Part shown: positions 48,074 to 58,300 of the stretch, one piece after another
How the letters are laid out: each line of letters starts with the position of its first letter
Numbering within the stretch: the stretch's first letter is position 1
Source of the DNA: an uncultured Clostridium sp.
GTDB lineage: Bacteria; Bacillota; Clostridia; Lachnospirales; Lachnospiraceae
Direction: 5' to 3'
Assembly: GCA_900542035.1 (NCBI GenBank)
Contig: UQMJ01000013.1
Span: 1 to 64,000 of the forward strand
Length of the DNA: 64,000 nt
The notes under the pieces: generated by a model
Databases searched by the model: none
Told to the model about the DNA's origin: nothing
The model's input: the letters and a program-made list of their open reading frames with translations, nothing else
Program-made: the position numbers and the translations under genes

Positions 48074-49235
48074 CTTATGTGCGGGACCGGAATCAGCCGC
48101 AGCCGGACGTTTTTGGAACATCGCCAGTACCGGAGAAGATTCTGGAGAAATAGTTCTGTATGGGGACGTGCTTCCGCAAAAACCGAGAAGTTGGTGGACT
48201 GGGGAAGAAAAGAAGGGACTTTATATTACCCCAGAAGGATTTATGGAAGATTTGGAAACCGTAAGAGGAAAAAGAAACATTACAATCAAAATCAATAGCT
48301 GCGGCGGAGATTTGTACAGCGGAATTGCAATCCATAACATCATTAAAGGGCTTCCAGGACATAAGACAGTCATTGTTGAGGGAATCGCCGCAAGTGCGGC
48401 CAGCGTGATTGCCTGTGCAGGAGACGAAGTACAGGTATACCCAGGAAGCATCTGGATGATTCATGGAGTATCAGCTACATTATTTGACCAGTATTCCAGA
48501 GAGGATTTGGAGAAGGTGTATGATGTGATGGAGGCGGGAGAAAAGGCGATCGCAGAAATCTATCGCGTCAAGACGGGAAAAGAGGTGGACGAGCTTCGCC
48601 AGCTTATGAGGGAAGAGTCCTGGTATATTGGCCAGGAAATAGTTGATCAGGGATTTGCGGAAACGCTTCTGGAAGAGAAAGCAGTAGAAACAGAAGTAAG
48701 TGCAGATCATAAGTTCCTTCTGGTAGCTGGAGCCAAGCACAATATTGAAGGATTCCATAATGTCCCCACAAATTTTAAGACCAAAACAGATGTTCCACTG
48801 GCAAACCAGACAGGACATAAAACAGAAAAAGTATCAAAGGAGGAAAAAAATTTGACAAAGGAAGAGTTAAAGAATCGATATCCGGAATTAATTGCACAGA
48901 TTGTAGCAGACGCAGAGAGCAGCGCTGCCGAAAGAGAGAGAAAGAGAATCCAGGATATTGAAGCAATCCAGTCTGTCATTGGGGACAGTGCTCTGATTGA
49001 AGAGGCAAAATACGGCAAGGAGCTGTGTAATGCCGAGACGCTTGCTTTTCGGGCAATGCAGAAGCAGGCAAAGCTGGGAGAAAATTTCCTGCAAAATATG
49101 ATGCAGGATAATCGGACTTCTGGTGTAGCAAATGTTTCTGGCATTCCAAGCGGACGGGAAGGCCAAGGAACAGATGAAGGAGAAAAAGTAAAAGCTCTGG
49201 TCAATGAGTACAACACACTGATGAAAGGGGAATAA
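48060..49235 (+). CDS. Head maturation protease (ClpP/S14-type) with scaffold tail
   Basis: A 391-residue protein. Residues about 30-220 are a ClpP-like protease: NSCGGDLYSGIAIHN (about 80), GIAASAASVIA (nucleophile Ser), and WMIHGVS (His), with a later Asp region. The C-terminal part (about 260-390, KEELKNRYPELIAQIVADAES, helical, charged) is like the scaffold that lambda gpC carries. It assembles and trims the prohead. AATGGAGGTATTGC precedes the ATG. Confidence 0.93.
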   Translation: MKKISLCAGPESAAAGRFWNIASTGEDSGEIVLYGDVLPQKPRSWWTGEEKKGLYITPEGFMEDLETVRGKRNITIKINSCGGDLYSGIAIHNIIKGLPGHKTVIVEGIAASAASVIACAGDEVQVYPGSIWMIHGVSATLFDQYSREDLEKVYDVMEAGEKAIAEIYRVKTGKEVDELRQLMREESWYIGQEIVDQGFAETLLEEKAVETEVSADHKFLLVAGAKHNIEGFHNVPTNFKTKTDVPLANQTGHKTEKVSKEEKNLTKEELKNRYPELIAQIVADAESSAAERERKRIQDIEAIQSVIGDSALIEEAKYGKELCNAETLAFRAMQKQAKLGENFLQNMMQDNRTSGVANVSGIPSGREGQGTDEGEKVKALVNEYNTLMKGE

Positions 49236-49237
49236 AA

Positions 49238-49606
49238 ATGGGACGATTTTTAAATGAAACAGTAGGAAACATGGAATATGATGAATTAATCATAGGAAAC
49301 TTTCCAGTTGCAGATGTTACGATGGTCAAACTTTCTGCAAGTAGTGGTCTGGTAAAAAGAGGAACTGTTCTGGCAGGAGCGCCAGGAGGGGAATTCAAAC
49401 CGATTTCTGAGGCTGCTTCTGCAAATGTAGCGCTATATATTTTGGCAGATGATGCAGAGAATATGGATGAAGTACAGATGGTAACTGCATATAAGAGCGG
49501 AAAGTTTAACCGTATGAAATTACATACGGATGGAAGCTATGAGCTGACGGCAGCAGATGAAGAGTTCTTACGCCTGGCAAACATTCAGGTAGAAGATGCG
49601 GTTTAG
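49238..49606 (+). CDS. Head decoration protein (gpD-like)
   Basis: A 122-residue protein with the lambda gpD pattern: SGLVKRGTVLAGAPGGEFKPI and ALYILADDAENMDEVQMVTAYKSGKFN. Trimers cap the capsid and stabilise it after expansion. It lies between protease and capsid, as in lambda. Confidence 0.9.
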   Translation: MGRFLNETVGNMEYDELIIGNFPVADVTMVKLSASSGLVKRGTVLAGAPGGEFKPISEAASANVALYILADDAENMDEVQMVTAYKSGKFNRMKLHTDGSYELTAADEEFLRLANIQVEDAV

Positions 49607-49618
49607 GAGGAAAAGAGC

Positions 49619-50689
49619 ATGGCATTTAATATTTATTCAACTCACACCTTATTAATGGCGGTACAGTTATTAACTCCGCCCAGTAATTTTTTAAAGAAAC
49701 GGTACTTTCCAACAAACGAGGCAACAGACATATTTAAAACAGAAGATGTCCTGATTGAGTATCGGGATGGAAGCAAGAAGCTTGCACCATTTGTTGCACC
49801 GCGAAAAGGTGGCGTTACTATGATGCGGCAGGGTTCCAAACTGGAACGCTTTACCCCGCCGAGAATTGCTCCTAAAAGAGGTCTGACGGTGGATGATTTG
49901 GAAACCAGAGGGTTTGGAGAAGCACTTTTTACGAATAAAACACCGGAAGAAAGAGAGCGTCTGCTTATTATTAGAGATGTTTCAGAACTGAGCGAAGCAA
50001 TCAGCAGAAGAGAAGAGGTAATGTGTGCAGAAACAATGCTGACTAATGGCTGTGTTATGAGACATATTGCAGATGATAAGCAAGAAGGAGACGACAAAGA
50101 AATTCGTTTTTACGAAGAAGGCAAGAATCCGGCTCAGTATACTCCTACTGTAAAATGGGATCAGGAAGGTAATCTGATGCTGAAAGACCTTGCAGCTATG
50201 AGCCGTATGCTGACAACCAGAGGGCTTCCTGTAGCGGATTTTGTGTGTTCACCAGATCTTGCTGATGTGATTATTAATGATTCTAATATTCAAAAACTCC
50301 TGGATAACAGACGTTATGAATTAGGAGCGGTAAAACCGGAAACACTTACGGATTCTGCCACAGTGGTAGCGGTTCTGAACATTAATGGAAGGTTGATTTC
50401 CATTATCAGCTATGATGAATCTTATACAGATGATGATGGCAAGGATAAACTGTACATTCCATCTGGTAAAGGGATTTTAACGGCTCCTGGAGCTGGTAAG
50501 GCGATCTATGGTGCTGTTACACAGTTAGAGCAGACAGATAATCACTATCATACTTATGCAGGCAGAAGAGTACCCAAATATTTAGCTAATGCAGAAAATG
50601 ATACCAGAAGCATTATGCTTACCAGCCGGCCAATCATGCTGCCCAAGAACAAAAATCCATTTATCGTGATTGACGCATTGACACGGTAG
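49619..50689 (+). CDS. Major capsid protein (gpE family)
   Basis: A 356-residue HK97-fold capsid of the lambda gpE family: FLKKRYFPTNEATDIFKTEDVLIEY near the start, FVAPRKGG and PPRIAPKRGLT (about 80), and VCSPDLADVIIND plus TYAGRRVPKYL toward the end. GGAGGAAAAGAGC precedes the ATG. Confidence 0.95.
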   Translation: MAFNIYSTHTLLMAVQLLTPPSNFLKKRYFPTNEATDIFKTEDVLIEYRDGSKKLAPFVAPRKGGVTMMRQGSKLERFTPPRIAPKRGLTVDDLETRGFGEALFTNKTPEERERLLIIRDVSELSEAISRREEVMCAETMLTNGCVMRHIADDKQEGDDKEIRFYEEGKNPAQYTPTVKWDQEGNLMLKDLAAMSRMLTTRGLPVADFVCSPDLADVIINDSNIQKLLDNRRYELGAVKPETLTDSATVVAVLNINGRLISIISYDESYTDDDGKDKLYIPSGKGILTAPGAGKAIYGAVTQLEQTDNHYHTYAGRRVPKYLANAENDTRSIMLTSRPIMLPKNKNPFIVIDALTR

Positions 50690-50701
50690 GGAGGAGTCGG
50701 G

Positions 50702-51079
50702 ATGATACGGATTATTAGCGGAACATTTGGAATGGTAAAAGGAAAACAGGTTATTCCGATTACAAAAGAGTACGGCCCTGTTCAGCTGGAAGAAGAGTTG
50801 GAAAAACGGCTGGTAAATGAGGGGATTGCGGAGTATGTGGGGAATGCACCAGTTTCTGCTGATATGCACCCGAAAGAGGATGTTTCTTTACCCGCCTATA
50901 ATGCCGGAATGAAATTGTCGGAGCTTAAAAAGGCGGCAGAGGCATATGGAATTGAAACTGAGGGAATGACTAAGGCAGAAATCTTGGATGCAATTCAGGA
51001 AGCAGAGTTGGAAGAAGATTTTGGAGATGACGAAGAACCCCCAGAACTTTCGGCTGAGGATGTGGAAGATGAAGCTTAG
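50702..51079 (+). CDS. Head-tail region protein with HeH/Rho-N-like domain
   Basis: A 125-residue protein. The N-terminal part (IRIISGTFGMVKGKQVIPITKEYGPVQL) resembles small head-completion proteins; KLSELKKAAEAYGIETEGMTKAEILDAI (about 70-97) is a HeH/LEM or Rho-N-like nucleic-acid-binding helix pair; the end is very acidic. Placed after the capsid, it likely acts at the connector. Confidence 0.7.
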   Translation: MIRIISGTFGMVKGKQVIPITKEYGPVQLEEELEKRLVNEGIAEYVGNAPVSADMHPKEDVSLPAYNAGMKLSELKKAAEAYGIETEGMTKAEILDAIQEAELEEDFGDDEEPPELSAEDVEDEA

Positions 51080-51398
51080 TTTCAAAGGAATGGTAAAAAG
51101 GGACTGTAAGGATGTATTTCTAAACCCGAAAGAATTTGGCAGTCTGCATACCGTAGACGGAAGACCGATGGTAATCCAGATTGATGAATCCGAGATCACA
51201 GAACGGTCAAAGAAGCAATTGGAAAGAGCGGAGGGTGTCTATAAGAGACAATTACTTTTTTACGTGGCCCAGGAAGATTTTGGGCCGCTTCCAGCAATCG
51301 GAAGACAGATAAAGATAGATAATGGCAGCTATCGGGTAGTAGATGCTAATTCTGAGGGAGGAATCTATTCTATTACGGTAGGAAGGAATCAAGCGTAG
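51069..51398 (+). CDS. Head-tail connector-like protein
   Basis: A 109-residue protein in the place of lambda gpFII/head-closure proteins: KRDCKDVFLNPKEFGSLHTVDG then RQLLFYVAQEDFGPLPAIGRQIKIDNGSYRVVDA, a beta-rich pattern known from phage 'gpFII-like' neck proteins. ATG 51069 lies in the end of the previous gene (11-base overlap). Confidence 0.7.
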   Translation: MKLSFKGMVKRDCKDVFLNPKEFGSLHTVDGRPMVIQIDESEITERSKKQLERAEGVYKRQLLFYVAQEDFGPLPAIGRQIKIDNGSYRVVDANSEGGIYSITVGRNQA

Positions 51399-52040
51399 AT
51401 GAATATTAGACTTGGAATACCAGAAGCTTTGCTGCGGGAACTGGAAGAAAAACTGGATGGGATTAAAAATCCGGATGCTGTAGTGAAATCAGCGATTAAT
51501 TATACAGGAGACAGATTGCGCAGAGAACTGGCAAGAAGAACACAGACGGTGTACCGTTATCAAGGCGGAAAGGAAGCGGTATTAAACTCATCTGCTATTC
51601 ATAAAGCTACTGTAAAAGATCCGGCTGTAGATATTCTTTTTACCGGTCCGACCATTGGAATTGAAAAGTTTCATGCAGAAGTGGATACAGAAGGTAATGG
51701 AGTATATGGTGCAGTAAAAAAGAAAACAACTCCGGTCATTCTAAAGAAAGAGACTGGAAAAGCATTTCAGGTAAAATTTAAAAGTGGACATATAGCAATA
51801 GTATATCGAGCGACGGAAAGAGAAGTGAATCTGTCCAGAGCAAAAGGTGACCGTTATCGTGGAACAGCGAAACATCCATACCGGTATAATCAGCATACAG
51901 CTCCGCTAAGGCTCATTTCTTCGCCTGCCATTCCAAGCATGGTAAAAAGTGAAGAGGTGTATGGTCACCTGGAGGAAAAATACCAGAACATTCTGGAAAA
52001 GCAGGTAAGAAAAGTAATGGAGAAAGCAATATATGGATAG
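51399..52040 (+). CDS. Minor tail/neck protein (gpZ/HK97 gp10-like)
   Basis: A 213-residue basic protein: helical start (LLRELEEKLDGIKNPDAVVKSAINYTGDRLRRELARRT), followed by a strand-rich part with FKSGHIAIVYRATEREVN. The pattern and position fit the tail-completion family that includes lambda gpZ and HK97 gp10. It starts just after the previous stop and overlaps the next gene by 8 bases. Confidence 0.75.
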   Translation: MNIRLGIPEALLRELEEKLDGIKNPDAVVKSAINYTGDRLRRELARRTQTVYRYQGGKEAVLNSSAIHKATVKDPAVDILFTGPTIGIEKFHAEVDTEGNGVYGAVKKKTTPVILKKETGKAFQVKFKSGHIAIVYRATEREVNLSRAKGDRYRGTAKHPYRYNQHTAPLRLISSPAIPSMVKSEEVYGHLEEKYQNILEKQVRKVMEKAIYG

Positions 52041-52593
52041 CACAAGAAGAATGGCACTATTGGATCTGCAGAAAGAGCTTTCAAAAGAAATTGAAAATAT
52101 TTTGGAAGATATGATGTTAAAACAGCCATCTTCTCCGGAATTAATACCAATTAAAGCATATGGGCAGGCTCTTCCGATACCAGAGCGGTTGACGAATGCC
52201 GAGAACTACAGCAATGAGGATTTGCCGGAAGAAGAAGCTGATATTCAAAAAGCATTTCCGTTTCCATGGGCGTTAATCAAGTTAGATAGAGGAATTGTAA
52301 CAGGTATTGGAGAGCCTCAGATTGTTTATGTTGTGATTGTATTTGGAATTTTTGACGATGGGAAAGAAAATCAAGGTCATGAAGCGGTATTGATTATGAT
52401 TGAGCGGGTTATGGAACGTTTTGCAAAAGATCCATTACTGTCAGGACAGATAATGGCAGTACCAATTGATAACAACCATATGTTTAATTGGTCGATGCAG
52501 GACGAGGATACCTATCCCTATTTTTACGGAGCATTAGAAATGGCGTTTTACACACCAGGATTTCAACGGGAGGACAGATATGGATTTGCATGA
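52033..52593 (+). CDS. Tail-terminator-like protein
   Basis: A 186-residue protein: PFPWALIKLDRGIV, YVVIVFGIFDDGKENQGHEAVLIMIERVMERF and YPYFYGALEMAFYTPGF follow the strand-helix-strand layout of tail-terminator proteins (lambda gpU-like fold). Assigned from position and pattern; not certain. Confidence 0.65.
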   Translation: MDSTRRMALLDLQKELSKEIENILEDMMLKQPSSPELIPIKAYGQALPIPERLTNAENYSNEDLPEEEADIQKAFPFPWALIKLDRGIVTGIGEPQIVYVVIVFGIFDDGKENQGHEAVLIMIERVMERFAKDPLLSGQIMAVPIDNNHMFNWSMQDEDTYPYFYGALEMAFYTPGFQREDRYGFA

Positions 52594-52876
52594 GAAAAAA
52601 CAGAAACCAGCGGAACAGGCAAAAGCGACGATTCCAAGAAGGAAAGAGCCGGTTGTCTATTTAGGGCCGCATATTAAGGAAGTAGTGAATGCAGGAACTG
52701 TATTCACCAATGGATTGCCTGAACATTTGAAGCAGGCAGTAAAGAAAATGCCGGAAATCGGAGAATTATTAATCCCGCTGAGCCAGGTAGTAGAAGCAAG
52801 AAAAAAGCTTTCAATACCTGGCTCTTCTCTTGGCATTTTCTACAATAAGGCGAAGTCTTATAAGAAGGGAGAATGA
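52580..52876 (+). CDS. Small tail-region protein
   Basis: A 98-residue protein; EPVVYLGPHIKEVVNAGTVFTNGLPEHL is a pattern often encoded just before myophage sheath genes; function unknown. It overlaps the previous gene by 14 bases. Confidence 0.65.
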   Translation: MDLHEKKQKPAEQAKATIPRRKEPVVYLGPHIKEVVNAGTVFTNGLPEHLKQAVKKMPEIGELLIPLSQVVEARKKLSIPGSSLGIFYNKAKSYKKGE

Positions 52877-52880
52877 AGCA

Positions 52881-54329
52881 ATGGGATATAAACATGGAAT
52901 CGAAGTGGAAGAACTTCAGACCCCATTATCTGCGCCGTTAGAAGGAACGGCAGGTTTGCAGGTAGTGTTTGGCGCAGCGCCGATCCATTTGTCGGAAGAT
53001 CCGGCAGCAACCGTAAATAATCCTATCAAGGTAAACAGCTTTGAGGAAGCATCCAGGCTTCTGGGATACAGCGATGACTGGGAAACCTATCCGATGTGCG
53101 CCAATATGTACGCATCATTTAAGGTTTTCAATATTTCTCCAGTTATCTATGTGAATGTTCTTGATCCGAAAAAGCATCAGAAAATTAATGAGGAAACCCA
53201 GATAGAGGTAAAGGACAGACAGGCGGTCTACGTGGCCAAAGGCGTATTAATGGACAGCTTGGAAATCAAAAAAGAAGAGTCGGTATTAAAAGCCGGAACG
53301 GATTATGTCCTATCCCAGAAAGGGGATGGGGTTACCATCGCTCTGCTCGGTTCTGGAGCTGGAGCAGACGCCCAGATGTTAAAAGTAACCTCCAAATCTA
53401 TTGATCCGGCGGCCATTACTGCTGAGGACATAATCGGAGGATATGACGCAGAAACGGGAAAGGAAACCGGCCTGGAATGTCTGAGACAGGTTTATGTGCT
53501 GCATCAAATGGTACCTGGCCTGGTACTGGCTCCAGGATGGTCTCATAAACCAGAGGTAGCGGCAGTGATGCAGGCGAAAACCCAGAAGTTAAATGAGGTT
53601 TTTAACACCTTTGCAGTCATTGACATTGATACGGCCCAGGCAAAAGTATACACGAAGGTAAAAGAAATCAAAGACCAGAGCGGAATTAATGCGGAAAGGG
53701 CTGTAGCACTATGGCCGATGGTGTCCGTGAATGGTAAAAAAGCCTATTACTCTGCCTACTGGTCTGCCATGGCAGCCTATACAGACGCTCAAAACGGAGA
53801 CCGACCATATAAATCTCCGTCCAATGAACTGTTAAATATCACGGCAGCGGTTCTGGCAGACGGGACGGAAATCCGGATGGATACCAGCCAGGCGGCAACA
53901 TTAAACGGGGATGGCATTGTAACGGCAATCAATGATGACGGTTGGAGAAGCTGGGGAAACAACACGGCCTGTTATCCGGAAAACCGAGACCCGAAAGACC
54001 GCTGGATTTGCTGCCGCCGGATGCTGAACTGGTACGAGGTGCATTTTTTAATGCAGTATAAGCGCAAGGTGGATGATCCATACAATCCAAGGCTTGTGGA
54101 AAGTCTGGTGGACAGTGAAAACCTGTACTTAAACGGCCTTACTTCCAGCGGGTATATTGCTGGTGGAAGCATTTCCTACAATGAAGAAGAGAATACCAAT
54201 GAGAACATTTTAAACGGGCACGTTACATTCCGAACCCAGATTGCATTTTGGACGCCTGCAGAATACATTAAAAACCGGATTGCTTTTGACCCGTCTATTT
54301 TACAGCAGGCCTTAACAGGAGGTGAATAA
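52881..54329 (+). CDS. Tail sheath protein
   Basis: A 482-residue contractile sheath protein: GVEVEELQTPLSAPLEGTAGLQVVFG-type start, NVLDP (about 98), LAPGWSHKPEVAAVMQAK (about 216), and C-terminal sheath domain with RRMLNWYEVHFLMQYK and NILNGHVTFRTQIAFWTPAEYI. ATG 52881 follows AAGGGAGAATGAAGC. It makes the phage a myovirus. Confidence 0.94.
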   Translation: MGYKHGIEVEELQTPLSAPLEGTAGLQVVFGAAPIHLSEDPAATVNNPIKVNSFEEASRLLGYSDDWETYPMCANMYASFKVFNISPVIYVNVLDPKKHQKINEETQIEVKDRQAVYVAKGVLMDSLEIKKEESVLKAGTDYVLSQKGDGVTIALLGSGAGADAQMLKVTSKSIDPAAITAEDIIGGYDAETGKETGLECLRQVYVLHQMVPGLVLAPGWSHKPEVAAVMQAKTQKLNEVFNTFAVIDIDTAQAKVYTKVKEIKDQSGINAERAVALWPMVSVNGKKAYYSAYWSAMAAYTDAQNGDRPYKSPSNELLNITAAVLADGTEIRMDTSQAATLNGDGIVTAINDDGWRSWGNNTACYPENRDPKDRWICCRRMLNWYEVHFLMQYKRKVDDPYNPRLVESLVDSENLYLNGLTSSGYIAGGSISYNEEENTNENILNGHVTFRTQIAFWTPAEYIKNRIAFDPSILQQALTGGE

Positions 54330-54331
54330 TA

Positions 54332-54859
54332 ATGGATAACAAAATGATTTTGCCGCAGGTAATTAACCTGTTTAACGTATACAAGAACGGGGTAAGGCAA
54401 ATCGGGATTGCTAATGAAGTGAGCCTTGCGGAAGTGGCATACAAGACCGTAACCATTGACGGAGCCGGAATCCCTGGAAGCTATGAAGAAGCGGTAATCG
54501 GCAACTTTGATTCTATCAAGCAGGTAATTCCATTCAGCAACCTGTATACGGACATGATTGATTTTACCAACCCGATGGAGGTGCAGGACATTATCATGCG
54601 CGGCTCCATCCAGGTTACAAACAGTGGAACAGGAGCCACGGACTATACCGGAATCCGTGTGGCTATCAAGGGAAAATGTACGAACTTTAATCCAGGGCAG
54701 TTCAAACAGGGCGACAAAATGAGTGCAACTGTAACCATTGAGTGTATGAAGTATCTTGTGGAGGTCGGAGGAGTCGTTCTCATGGATATTGACAAATGGA
54801 ACGGCAAATATATTGTAAACGGCGTGGATCTGCTGGAAAAGGCAAGAAAATACTGTTAA
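54332..54859 (+). CDS. Tail tube protein (P2 FII-like)
   Basis: A 175-residue protein beginning NKMILPQVINLFNVYKNG, with VTIDGAGIPGSYEEAVIGNFDSI, the pattern of P2 FII/XkdM tubes. It forms the inner tube inside the sheath and follows it directly. Confidence 0.93.
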   Translation: MDNKMILPQVINLFNVYKNGVRQIGIANEVSLAEVAYKTVTIDGAGIPGSYEEAVIGNFDSIKQVIPFSNLYTDMIDFTNPMEVQDIIMRGSIQVTNSGTGATDYTGIRVAIKGKCTNFNPGQFKQGDKMSATVTIECMKYLVEVGGVVLMDIDKWNGKYIVNGVDLLEKARKYC

Positions 54860-54868
54860 GGAGACAAA

Positions 54869-55186
54869 ATGGATAAGAAGGTTTTGACAAAAGGAGAACA
54901 GTGGGTTGTGAAATTAATTGACCCATATGAGTTTGAAGGTAAGACGATAGAAACTGTGGATTTAAACGGTCTTTTTGATTTGACGGGACGTGACATCTGC
55001 CAGATTGATGACCAGATGCTGGCGAAAGGATATTCCGGCCAGGGATTGGAACTAACCAAACAGTACGCCCTGTTTACTGTTGCAAAAGTGTGTAAGCAGC
55101 CATGGGAATATTGCGACAACATGAAGGCCCGCGATGTCATCCGTATTAAGAATATTGTATCAAATTTTTTCTACAGTCGGGCTTAG
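54869..55186 (+). CDS. Tail assembly chaperone, short form (gpG/gpE-like)
   Basis: A 105-residue protein between tube and tape measure, the place of P2 gpE/lambda gpG. It ends at TAG 55184-55186. Fifteen bases earlier lies T TTT TTC, a -1 slippery heptamer, which gives the long form. CAAAATGG context with AAGGAGACAAA precedes the ATG. Confidence 0.85.
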   Translation: MDKKVLTKGEQWVVKLIDPYEFEGKTIETVDLNGLFDLTGRDICQIDDQMLAKGYSGQGLELTKQYALFTVAKVCKQPWEYCDNMKARDVIRIKNIVSNFFYSRA

Positions 55187-55338
55187 GTTCCGGAGAAGAG
55201 CTTACCGCCCTGGCATTAGAGGTATCGCTGCTTACTGGGACAGGCCTGGATTATCTGATGGGTCTGTCCCTTCGTGAATTTGAAAAGCTGGTAACCATCA
55301 TTGTTGAGCGGCAGAAGCGGAGGAAATATGGCAAATAA
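54869..55338 (+). CDS. Tail assembly chaperone, long form by -1 frameshift (gpGT-like)
   Basis: At 55165-55171 the sequence T TTT TTC is in the X XXY YYZ register of the short-form frame. A -1 slip continues as LQSGLGSGEELTALALEVSL to VERQKRRKYGK and stops at 55338, overlapping the tape-measure ATG by 11 bases. The extra 56 residues are protein-like and match the usual size of the T extension. The -1 frameshifted chaperone is a conserved feature of long-tailed phages. Confidence 0.85.
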
Positions 55339-58300
55339 GGACATCAAACTGGCGATCCGGATAGCGGGAGAAATTGATAAATCTCTTGATTCGTCTGTGA
55401 AGTTAACGAAAAAACAGATTCGCTCCCTGGCAATTGAAGCAGCCAGGGCAAACCAGAGCGTGACATTGGGAAAAGCAGTTGATTCTATGAGTGGTGGGAT
55501 TGATAGCGTTACTCATAAGGCTGTGACCATGACCAAGATGGTTTCGGGAGCGGCAGTTGGATCGGGTGTGGTGCTTGCCGGAGTCGGAACTGCTGCAGCT
55601 GAGGCTGGATCTGATTTTGAATCTGCTTTTGCTGGAATCCGTAAGACTGTAGATGCGACTGAGCAGCAATATGATGCTCTGGAAGACTCCATCCGGAGTA
55701 TGTCCAAAAATATGCCTATGGCAGCTACGGAGCTGGCTGGAATCGGAGAGGCGGCCGGACAGTTAGGTGTCCAGACGGAAAATCTGGAAGAGTTTATTCA
55801 GACTATGGCGGATTTGTCAGTGGCAACAAACCTCACAAGTGAGGAAGGGGCGGCGGAGTTTGCAAAGTTTGCAAATATCGTAAAAATGCCTCAGGACAAA
55901 TTTGACGAGCTGGGAAGTACCGTAGTTGCGCTGGGAAATAACATGGCTACCACAGAGGCAGATATCGTTTCCATGGGAATGCGTCTTGCTGGAGCAGGGG
56001 AACAGGTAGGCATGAATGAAGCGGATATTATGGGATTGTCTGCCGCTTTGTCATCTGTTGGAATTGAAGCGGAAATGGGCGGCTCTGCCATGTCAAAAGT
56101 AATGATCAATATGCAGTTGGCGGTAGAAACAGGAAACGAAAGTTTAAAATCATTTGCTCATGTAGCTGGAATGTCTGCAGATGAATTTGCCAGAGCCTAT
56201 AAAGAGGATGCTGCCAATGCTTTGATAGCATTTCTATCCGGTCTGAATGATACAGAACGGTTGGGAATGTCTGCAATCGCAGTTCTGGATGAAATGGAAA
56301 TCAGCGAGGTGCGCTTGCGGGATACTCTGTTGAGAGCCGCCGGCGCCAGCGATCTGTTTGATAACTCAATCGAACTGGCCAATGAAGCCTTTGAAGAAAA
56401 TACTGCCTTAAGTAAGGAGGCCAGTCAGAGGTACGCCACGTTTGAGAGCCGATTAGAGATGACAAAAAACAGGGTCAATGATGTGGGGATATCCCTGTAT
56501 CAGAACTTCAGAGACCCGTTAAACGACGTTTTGGGATTGACTCTGGACGTTACCGACAGCCTAGCGATTTTTGACGAAGAGACTATTCAGGCATTATCGG
56601 AATCAGCCAGAGAACATATCCCGACTGCTGTCAGGGAAATTAAGGAAGGAGCTAATGTCCTAACAGATTTTGCGGGTCCGGTGATGGGGACTGCCATCAA
56701 CAACCTGGATCTGATTGGATCTGGAATTGTTGGAATCGGCGCCGCAATCGTTACGTTAAATGTTATTAAAAAAGTAAATGATATGTCAAAGGCTTTCGGG
56801 AACATGAAAGTTGCCATGATGGGAAATCCATGGACACTTGCAGTGGGCGGTATGGCGGCATTAGTAGGTGTGATTTCGGCGGTTCGGACGAAGCTTAAAC
56901 TTGCCAGGGAAGACGCAAAAAAAGCCAATCTGGAACGGCATTTTGGAGAGATTGCCCTTTCCATGGGAGAAGTGGAAGAGATTGCAGAAAAAATTGTGGA
57001 TAACGGCAACTTAGACCATCTGAATCAGTTCATAACTGAGATGGGAAAGACCCAGGATGCGGCCAGAAATATCCACAACCTGTCGGAAGAGATTAATAAA
57101 ATTACCTGGAAAGTCGGGACAGGATTTGAACTAAGTGAAACAGATAAGGATACCTTAAAAGAATCCATCGAATCCATGGCACAGGAATCCATTAGTCTGG
57201 TGGAACAATCCAATTATACGGCAACGGTCAGTGTCCAGGCGTTATTTGGTACAGACAGTGAGGCTGGCAGGGAATTAATCACTGGTTTTAATGCTATGTA
57301 CGCTCAAATTAACGGAGAAGTGGAGACACTGGGAAGACAGTTGGGAGATGCTTACAGTACAGCGTTAGAAGACGGCGTAATTGACATGGATGAAGCTAAG
57401 ATTATTAGTGAATTGCAGGGAAAATTAGCAAGGATAACGGCGGAAGTCTCCCAGTCGCAGTTTGAAGCCAAGATGGACAGAATCACCATGGAACATGGTG
57501 GAATGGCACTGACGGCAGAATCCTTGCAAAATGTCCAGGCAGAAATCAATGAGGTAACAAATGAGCAGATGGCAAACCAAAGGCAGAGCCTTGAGTATGC
57601 TCTCGGACAACTGAACCTGCAGAGGGAAAAGAGCCTGAGCGGAGAATATGCACCGGATAGCAAAGCTTATATTAGTCCAGCAACCTATGCGGATGCCAGA
57701 GCAGCACTGGAAAATCAGTTCAACAGCCAGCAGATGGAAATCAGCTTGCCAGCGTTGCAGTTTTCAACAGATTCTATTAACGAGGCATACGGAAAAGAAC
57801 TGGCCGAGTTTGGAAGAAATGCAGAAGAGGGGATGCAGGCGGCTATAGAAGAAATGATAGAAGCCGCACAGAGAGGAATAAACTATAGCTTTAGCGAGGA
57901 TAATGCAGAATCAATCCGCGAGTTATTTCTTGGCGTTTCTGATATGGAAGGTACGACTGTTGATGCCATTACCGAACTCTGGGAAGGCGCTATGCAGGAA
58001 CAGTTTAGTGCTTTGCAGGAACTGGTAAACCAGGCCAGGGAGAAAGGGCAGGAAGTTCCAGAGGCGGTTTCCAAAGGATTGTCAGATGCAGCTGTTATTG
58101 GTGCGATTGCAGGAGATACAGAAGCTATCTGGCAGATTATGGCAGATGCAACAGAAGGAAACGAAGAATATGAGAAAGCGCTGAAAGACGCAGAAGAAAA
58201 CGGATTGAAACTCCCAGAGGCGGTAAGCACAGGGATTGGTTCGAATCAGAAAGCGATTAATGACGCAGTTAATCGTTCTTATGAGGATTTGCAGAGACAG

